Source: Nitzschia sp. pyKryTriq1
Lineage: Eukaryota; Bacillariophyta; Bacillariophyceae; Bacillariales; Bacillariaceae
Direction: 5' to 3'
NCBI GenBank assembly: GCA_956465555.1
Contig: OY101121.1
Coordinates: forward strand, 2,070,722-2,134,721
Length of the DNA: 64,000 bases
The translations under genes were made by a program, and so were the position numbers. Below the pieces are notes generated by a model that saw nothing but the letters and a program-made list of their open reading frames with translations, was not told the origin of the DNA and made no database searches. Numbering within the stretch: position 1 is the first letter of the stretch; each line of letters starts with the position of its first letter. Of the stretch, positions 57,835 through 64,000 are shown piece by piece.

Positions 57835-58827
57835 ATGATTTCCATGATCACCATCATTGTTTCCTACCTCGTTGCCATTGTTGCTTCAGTCATTCTTGTT
57901 GCGTCCTTCCTTTTCCTTTGCAAGAAGGCCATCGTCGCTCATGCTCGTCCTGTCGCTTCGTCGGATGAAGTCGTCGTCGCCGCGGAACACGTCGACTACA
58001 GCGCTATTCCTTCCATCCGATCATTCGCTCCCATTGTCGTCCCGACCCGCCTCTTCAATGGCATCGAACGTTCTACGCCCGGATCAAAGACCCGAAAGAT
58101 CCGAATTGGCCACAACACGCCCCTTTCTGTCTTCGATATCCCCGTCTACTCCGTTCACATGAACGCAAGCGCCGCGAAACAGTACCAAGCTTCGTGGCAA
58201 CCCAATTTGTTCTCGATCGCGGAGCTTCCTCAACTCCCTGAAAATGGCTTCATGGCTGTCAGTGAAGCTCCTTCTGCGCCCACCAAGAAGTTGCTTCCAG
58301 GACCCAAGAACTTATACTGGGAACTCTGTCGCGAGGCCGATCTTGCCGATGAGAAGAAGACGCTCTTTGGATTTGAAGAGCCAGTTTCGTCCAATGTTTC
58401 GAAGTATGTTCCATCCGCACCTTTGAAGAGAAACAAGGGCGATGTTACGAAAAAGGATCGATTTGGTTTTGCTTCTGTCCATCATTTTTGGACTTGCGCG
58501 ACCGACGATGGCGAGTATTCGGCGCCGGCGGAAGAAGAAAGTGTTGTCGTTGTCGCGGATGAAGTCGACGACTTGTCCTCGCCATTTCCTGATGCCGAAT
58601 TGGACTTGGAAGACGAAGATGATAATGATATGGAAGATGAGAACCGCAGCGACAACAATGAAATTTCTATTGTCGACGAGACAACTCCCATTGTTCTTCG
58701 TCGATCACCTCGTTTGGCCGCCCGCCAAAATGAAACGCAAGATGTTGTCTCGTCGTCAGAATTGTTGGGTCTCGTTTTTTTGAATGGTCGACGACGATCC
58801 CTTCGATTGATGCACCGCACTTGTTGA
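57835..58827 (+). CDS. Unknown single-TM acidic protein, duplicate 2
   Basis: 330 residues, ATG at 57835, intronless. It differs from the copy at 34080-35066 by a 6-bp insertion giving an extra Phe-Leu in the hydrophobic N-terminal segment and by about a dozen substitutions (for example ADD to AEH, VIP to VVP, YAV to YSV, GEA to SEA, KKG to NKG). Otherwise the same features: hydrophobic head, DIPVYSVHMNAS, LLPGPKNLYWELCREAD, acidic Ser-rich middle and the RRSPRLAARQ / RRRSLRLM basic motifs. Function unknown. Confidence 0.75.
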   Translation: MISMITIIVSYLVAIVASVILVASFLFLCKKAIVAHARPVASSDEVVVAAEHVDYSAIPSIRSFAPIVVPTRLFNGIERSTPGSKTRKIRIGHNTPLSVFDIPVYSVHMNASAAKQYQASWQPNLFSIAELPQLPENGFMAVSEAPSAPTKKLLPGPKNLYWELCREADLADEKKTLFGFEEPVSSNVSKYVPSAPLKRNKGDVTKKDRFGFASVHHFWTCATDDGEYSAPAEEESVVVVADEVDDLSSPFPDAELDLEDEDDNDMEDENRSDNNEISIVDETTPIVLRRSPRLAARQNETQDVVSSSELLGLVFLNGRRRSLRLMHRTC

Positions 58828-59928
58828 TTGTTTTGTTGATGAATTACTATGTTTGCTTGACTATGATTGCTGCTTGACTGTTTTTGCTTGAATTGTTGGG
58901 ATTTGTTTTTTTGCTTCGAACGGAAAGGTCCCTCGTCGAGGATCCATTCACCACCAAGATTTATTGATTTACCTCGCCAGCACATGATCGATTGATTGTT
59001 GTTTCTTTTCGTCTTCGGTCCTCTCGTTTATCTTCGACTATCATATGTGAGCCTCGTTAGTCCGTCCTAACCACCACGGCAGGGTTTTATAATTCGCATC
59101 AATATGATTTTCAAGAGAATGATGACACTACGAACGATGATAGAGATCAACTGTTTCACATCACATCTACGCAATAATGGCAACCACCACCACTACCACT
59201 ACCACTACCACTACTACTACTACTACTGCTACCTTATTTGTTTGTAATTTTTCGAATAGATCTATTTATCTGTACAGCATTTCCATTTTCCTCCGATCTT
59301 GCTTATTTTTATTTTAGATTCTGCCTTTCGATGAACAAGTGCTAGAGGATCAACGCGTATTCTGCGTATCGCGATCGATCCATCAATTACTCGTCTTTTC
59401 TCGCATTTCAAATTCAATCTCCTCCTCACTGTCATCGTCCAGCAAACCCCGACGTTCTGCCATCGCGCCTGTATCTTCCTGCAGAATACCTGCCCGTGGT
59501 ACACCAGCCACCGCTGAAGAGTTGTTTCGACCATTGAGCTTTTTCTCAAAATTCACGGCAAACATTTGTGGAGCCGCCGACATTCAGATGCAAGACATCA
59601 GAATATTTTCCGGCATTCGGAAACTCTTCTTCACACAAACGAAGTCGCCTGTCAAACTCTTTCTCTCGCTTGGTCAATTCTTTTTCTTTTGATTGAACGA
59701 GACCCATTAGTTGAGCCAAAGCCGAGGGGATATCACTTTCACTTCAGGTTTCGGAGACAGTCATGCTTCATAGGCTTTTGTCGAAGCTACCAAAATAATG
59801 AGGTCTTTTCTATCTTGGTACACCCCACGATCACGAAATATCGGAGTATGCACGTTGTTCCGAAAATATAATACTCCCATCCAATCGCAAAAGTCTCACG
59901 GGATTGGTCCCACCAGTATGTATTTTAT
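58828..59928. other. Non-coding part of block A, second copy
   Basis: Parallel to 35067-36155. The CCA/CTA repeat at about 59179-59232 is longer here. Contains the BTB-like relic listed separately. Confidence 0.5.
59546..59707 (-). pseudogene. Relic with BTB/T1-like motif, copy 2
   Basis: Same 53-codon frame as 35773-35934, with DL to EL and D to Y changes. LHLNVGG is kept and the stop is in the same place, so the break predates the duplication. Confidence 0.4.
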
Positions 59929-61857
59929 TCACAGCCACTCGATCGTCTTTTTGGATAGCGTGTATTCCTTAACGTCTCCGTCTTTGTAGCGAACACGATG
60001 TTTGCCCGTTGTGGGATCAAAATTGTCCACGATGCCCTCATAGAATGTTCCCTTGGCCCAGCGCACCTTGAGTGCCCGACCAATGAGACTTTCTGGTGGT
60101 GCTGACCAGTCCACTGTACCAGTACCGGTACCAGTACTGCTGCTAGCAGATATTGTTCTCGTCTCGTTCTCTTTTGCTGTCATTTCATAACTTTCTCGAA
60201 GATTGGTAGCCAGTTGAGACCATTCGGAGGAATTCGTCACATCAGTGGATTTCTCAGGACCGTAGACGAGCAAGACGGCACAATAATAGATCGTACCACC
60301 ACCACCACCACTTTCGTCCCGATGGGGGGCTCCACTCAACCAACGAAGAGCCGTTTCGGAATCCACTGGTTGACATGTATCATCGTCAATCAATGTCCAG
60401 GAGGATTGTGATGCTGACGATGATGCCGACGAAGAATTATCATCATGATTGCATATGGAAACCAAAGTAACGTAGTGCCCCTCTTCGTCAATGGAATCAT
60501 CATCTTCGCTGACGTGAAGAACGCCACCCTTGAGCTGCAAGTTACCACTACTACCACCACTACCACCACTACCACCACCACCACGAGATGATGAAGACCA
60601 CAACAACCATTCTGATAAATTCAGCTGCGTAGGTATTGCCATTCCTCGTGGATGTTTCCAAATTCGTTCCCCCTCTGCCGTGTAGGAAAATCGATCCAAA
60701 GTCAGAAAGAAGTAGCGTGGAATTTGTAGAATTTGCATAGATTTGGTGGTCATCCAGTCATCGCCCACCGCCACCCAAAAAGGATCGTCCGCAGCAGCAG
60801 CAGTGATATCCTTTGAAAAATCATCGCCATCGCCCACTACTTGTCGTTCTTCTGTATACAAGTCTTTGGATTGCGACTCCCAATCATATCCCTCGAGTCG
60901 ACTCCCAGCAGTGCCTTGACATAGATCTCGTAAAGCACTCTCGATCGAACATTCTTCTTCTTCTTCTTCTTCTTCTTCATCCTTATTCGTAGTAGTAGTA
61001 GTAGCAGTAGTAGTAGCAGTAGTTTTACCACCCGACAAGGACAAAGGAAAAGGACACGCCATTCGTTTCTCTTTGCCATACTTTCGCCGAATCAGCAACA
61101 CAGAGGAAGTATCATCATCATCATCATCATCATCATGATCATCAAGTTTCGATAATCGTTTTCTGCCACAAATCACTTGTCGCGTTTGTCCACTCAGCAC
61201 CAAGTAATCCACTACCGCTTTCCAGGCACTACCTGTACCTGTACCTGTACCTGTACTACCACTGTTTGTGCTTGTACTTGTGCTTCTTGAAGAAGAAGAA
61301 GAAGAAGAAGGAGAAGAACGCGAGAGTATTTGCCACAGCTGGTAGACGGCCGTCGAAACGTCTCCCACATCTTGTGGATTCAGCAAACGAGCCTCATCTC
61401 GTTCCAACAAGTCATAGAATTTCGTAGGATCCAATGGTGGTGGTGGTGGTGGTGGCGGCGGCGGTGAGGCAGCGGAATGATCCTCCTGTTCAAATTCCTG
61501 GTCCTCCTCATTTTGCTTCAAGGCACACAATACTCTGCCCAATTCTTCTATCAGAGGATGATCTCCACTGCGAATATTGTCAGTATGAATAGTATTGCCT
61601 GTATGATTATTACGTTCGTATAATATCATGGATGAATTATTCTGACTGGATTTGGATTGGGATTGGGATATGGAAACGAATAATTCCACCAAAGGAGGTA
61701 CGCAATGTGCCAACAACTGCAAGGCGCAGGAAATATGGCAGGACACTCCCGATACATTTTCAATCCCGCGGGCCTGATTCTTCTTCTTCTTCTTCGTCGT
61801 CGTCATGGTCGTCGTCGTCGTCGTGACTATTACCGGTATGGTCGAATGGTCGACCAT
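59929..61857 (-). CDS. Ubiquitin-specific protease-like protein with C-terminal Tudor-like domain
   Basis: 642 residues from the ATG at 61857 (ATG at 61806 is an alternative); the frame is open upstream only to a GTG. Divergent peptidase C19: the Cys box is GIENVSGVSCHISCALQLL (about 31-49, Cys40), IPRYFFLTLDRFSY matches the USP strand before the His box, and the His box is LKGGVLHVSE...GHYVTLVSI with His461. The C-terminal 50 residues (ALKVRWAKGTFYEGIVDNFD, GKHRVRYKDGDVKEYTL) are a Tudor/Royal-type barrel as in PDS5 or plant Tudor proteins. Pro, Ser, Thr-Gly, Asp and Glu runs separate the domains. The Asn normally three after the Cys in the Cys box is Ser here, so activity is uncertain. Function: probable deubiquitylation of chromatin-linked substrates (inference). 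Confidence 0.8.
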   Translation of the reverse strand: MVDHSTIPVIVTTTTTTMTTTKKKKKNQARGIENVSGVSCHISCALQLLAHCVPPLVELFVSISQSQSKSSQNNSSMILYERNNHTGNTIHTDNIRSGDHPLIEELGRVLCALKQNEEDQEFEQEDHSAASPPPPPPPPPPLDPTKFYDLLERDEARLLNPQDVGDVSTAVYQLWQILSRSSPSSSSSSSRSTSTSTNSGSTGTGTGTGSAWKAVVDYLVLSGQTRQVICGRKRLSKLDDHDDDDDDDDTSSVLLIRRKYGKEKRMACPFPLSLSGGKTTATTTATTTTTNKDEEEEEEEEECSIESALRDLCQGTAGSRLEGYDWESQSKDLYTEERQVVGDGDDFSKDITAAAADDPFWVAVGDDWMTTKSMQILQIPRYFFLTLDRFSYTAEGERIWKHPRGMAIPTQLNLSEWLLWSSSSRGGGGSGGSGGSSGNLQLKGGVLHVSEDDDSIDEEGHYVTLVSICNHDDNSSSASSSASQSSWTLIDDDTCQPVDSETALRWLSGAPHRDESGGGGGTIYYCAVLLVYGPEKSTDVTNSSEWSQLATNLRESYEMTAKENETRTISASSSTGTGTGTVDWSAPPESLIGRALKVRWAKGTFYEGIVDNFDPTTGKHRVRYKDGDVKEYTLSKKTIEWL

Positions 61858-62408
61858 CAAACATAATGATGGATAATGGGCAAAAGGCACAAACAGAATA
61901 TTGTAATGGTACAGTAGGAATGATGGACGAGGAGAGAGATGACAATGGTCGATGCGAGCAGAGCGGCTCGGGGGGAGATGAGGCGCAGTATAAGAGCAGG
62001 TCACGATCGGGATTGATTCATTCGCTCGCGCAAAACTCCCGCGTGTCTCTCACTCGGGGGTCATCACCATTTCCTCATTATTTTTGGAGCCTCGAGCCCC
62101 TGAAAAGACGCTATTTTACGTGGTGAAAGTTCTTATCAATGGCTTAAGGGGTCTCTCATACAGTAATACGAGAGCTATTATACTCTTACCAAAAGATCTC
62201 CTTCGCCTCCTTCACAAAACGCATATCTCGACAGAAAAAAAGACTCCTCCTCCTCCTCCTCCTCCCACTCCTATCATCACTACTACTAGACTATCGAGGA
62301 CATCACTCCTGCCATTTCAATGTTAGAGTACAGTACAGTATAGTATAGTAGGAGGCATCTACTCGTACAACAGAAATACGAATATACATAATATTGTAGC
62401 AGTACACA
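61858..62408. other. Divergent intergenic region
   Basis: Between the USP gene (minus) and the right-end transporter (plus). CTCCTC simple repeat at about 62247-62266 and a GTACAGTATAGTA cluster near 62328-62352. No gene. Confidence 0.5.
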
Positions 62409-63098
62409 ATGGCAGAGCAACCAGCATCCTCCACCAACAAACAGCTGAGTTTTGCTGCCATCGTGGTGATTGCTGCCAATACGATGAATGGTCCTGGCCT
62501 CACCACGTTGCCGTCGATCGCCAGTTCTTCTGGGCAAGTAACGTTTTCTGTGTTGGTACTGGTGGCTGCGTTGGCTACCAGTTTCGTGGTGCACCGACTG
62601 GTGAGTGTCATGTGGAACGTTCATCAGCACATATCACTACCACCATCAACACCACCAACAACACCAACACCTTGTGAGGATCTTGGGGATCTTGGGGATC
62701 ATCACGATGACGACAACCAACTCGAAAAGTTGTTGACGGACAAAAATGATGCTGTCGCAAGCATGCATACTCGTACTCGTACTCGTACTCGTACTCGTAC
62801 TCGTACTCGTACTCGTACTCGTACTAGTACTAGTACTAGTACTCGTACAAGTAGTCGACCAAGACTGGAAGAGACCGATATTGTGGCACTAACCGGGAAA
62901 CTGTTCAATCAAAAGAAGAAGAAGAAGAAACTGGCCTCCTTGGTGATGGTCGGATGCGCCTTGTCGTTGGCCTTGGCGCAAATGATGCTATGTGCCGCCA
63001 TTGCCGACAGTATGTTCGTGGCGTCGCTCGGAAAATCGTGTGGAGTGGCACCCTTCCAGATTTATTGCACGTCCAACCTTTCGATGAAGCCTTTTCAA

Positions 63099-63139
<41 letters not shown>

Positions 63140-64000
63140 ACAACAACAACAACAACAACAAGCAGAAAACGACAGCCACAACAGGATGACAATGACAATG
63201 ACGACAACAATCCCGCCCGTTTCCTTGATTTCGGCAGGATTGGTTGTGGCGTCAAGTATCACAATGTGCTTGGCGGCCGTCGATTTAGATTCCTTGTTGG
63301 TGGCTCAATATATTCTTTTTGGATGTTTACTGGTGGCATGTGCGCGATTTTGCTCTACGCTGTGGGACATGACGGGTGCCTCCACCACCACCACCACCAC
63401 CCCGGAAGGTACTACCGGTATTGTTCCCGTGGTATTTGACGACGACGTCTTTTCCTCGACGATACTACTCTCCACCTCGGCTCCCTATTGGATCGGACCC
63501 CGGCCCTTTGATGCAGTGGGACCCATCTTGTTCAACTTTGCCTTTGTGGTGACAGCGCCTCCCTTGATCTGTGGAACAAACAGTCCCGTACGAGGGTCAA
63601 AAGCACTCGTCGTCGCCTGCCTATTGATGGGGGCCTTGTACATGCTGGTGGGTCGCGCCGGGGCGAATGCTGCCACCAACACTCAGTTGGGTTTGGACGA
63701 CAATTTGCTGTCCTTGGTGTTACGAGGAAGGAATCCGGAATTGTTGGATCCTTGGGATATTCTGGCGGTCAGTTTGTTTGGAATGTCGCAACTAGCGGCC
63801 ATTCCCGTCTACTGCGAGCTCGCCCGTGAAACGCTGACTACCCACTTGCAAGTATCGTCAGCCTTTCTGCTAAGTCATGCATGTCCATGGATTGTGGTGG
63901 CACTCACGTACAATTCAGCTTTGTTTGAAGCCTTTGTCGAGTGGTCCAGTTTAATTCTGCTGGGATTTGCGAATTTTTCATTACCATTGCTATTGGACCA
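62409..64000 (+). CDS. AAAP-type amino-acid transporter with repeat-rich loops (partial, runs off the window)
   Basis: ATG at 62409; the frame stays open through 530 codons to the window end, so the C-terminus is missing. TM1 (LSFAAIVVIAANTMNGPGLTTLP) carries the N-x-x-x-G-P-G-L-x-x-L-P pattern of AAAP transporters. TM2 is VTFSVLVLVAALATSFVV. A cytosolic loop follows with an ACTCGT hexanucleotide repeat coding Thr-Arg dipeptides, then LVMVGCALSLALAQMMLCAA, a loop with Thr and Gln runs (ACG and CAA repeats) and more helices (ILFNFAFVVTAPPLIC, ALVVACLLMGALYMLVG, DILAVSLFGMSQLAAIPVYC). Not a copy of the 53780 transporter. Substrate unknown. Confidence 0.8.
62768..62847. repeat. ACTCGT/ACTAGT hexanucleotide repeat in coding sequence
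   Basis: About ten ACTCGT and three ACTAGT units, in frame with the transporter, coding Thr-Arg and Thr-Ser dipeptides. A hexamer keeps the frame under length change. Confidence 0.9.
63097..63153. repeat. ACG and CAA triplet repeats in coding sequence
   Basis: (ACG)12 then ACA and (CAA)6, coding a Thr run followed by a Gln run in an extramembrane loop of the right-end transporter. Confidence 0.9.

Larger units (their letters stand above)
57561..61474 (+). repeat. Segmental duplication block A, intact-locus copy
   Basis: Corresponds to 33806-37668. Homology stops at 61474 inside the USP gene, where the other locus continues into block B. Confidence 0.92.

Overview
The window looks like nuclear DNA of a diatom, probably a pennate. 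The evidence is: genes with none or a few short GT-AG introns; two enzymes with a signal peptide followed directly by a Phe at the predicted cleavage site (an ASAFAP-like plastid-import signature: AKR at 9677, DAHP synthase at 49050); a mix of plant-like (vacuolar sorting receptor, type II DAHP synthase) and animal-like (NDUFA9, EIPR1, GPCR) families; and many coiled-coil and low-complexity proteins. No rRNA, tRNA or CRISPR was seen. Species cannot be fixed from the sequence alone.

Layout. 0.9-15.6 kb: single-copy housekeeping-type genes: a twin CX9C protein, a vacuolar sorting receptor with YMPL tail, NDUFA9, a coiled-coil protein, a plastid aldo/keto reductase, a mannitol-dehydrogenase-family enzyme, an EIPR1-like WD40 protein and a small hypothetical. 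16.4-21.8 kb: three long coiled-coil proteins; two of these, plus the one at 7.2 kb, share a roughly 70-90-residue module. 22-33.6 kb: a NAPE-PLD-like metallo-hydrolase, TPR protein, Sec14-like protein, AlkD-like DNA glycosylase, SDR, LRR protein and GT47-like glycosyltransferase. 40.8-53.3 kb: F-box/LRR-like protein, membrane-anchored cyclophilin, proteasome alpha6, a two-helix membrane protein, type II DAHP synthase and a 7TM receptor.

The accessory story is a recent segmental duplication. The intact locus (about 54.0-61.9 kb) carries an amino-acid transporter (minus), a membrane trypsin (plus), an unknown single-TM acidic protein (plus) and a ubiquitin-protease/Tudor protein (minus). A second locus (33.8-40.2 kb) carries the same sequence in permuted order: the right part first, joined at 37668/37669 in mid-gene to the left part. 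That is the junction expected from a tandem duplication, or from a circle of 54053-61474 that re-inserted with loss of the trypsin part. The second locus has a truncated, stop-containing USP and a transporter broken at both ends; only the unknown acidic protein is intact in both copies. About 1.2 kb of repeat-rich DNA (64-bp near-perfect palindrome, 56-bp hairpin minisatellite) interrupts the permuted copy. Another AAAP-type transporter runs off the right end.

Intergenic DNA is marked by GTACCG microsatellites, CTACTAGTAG-type low-complexity palindromes and at least one dispersed repeat (6.4 and 40.6 kb).
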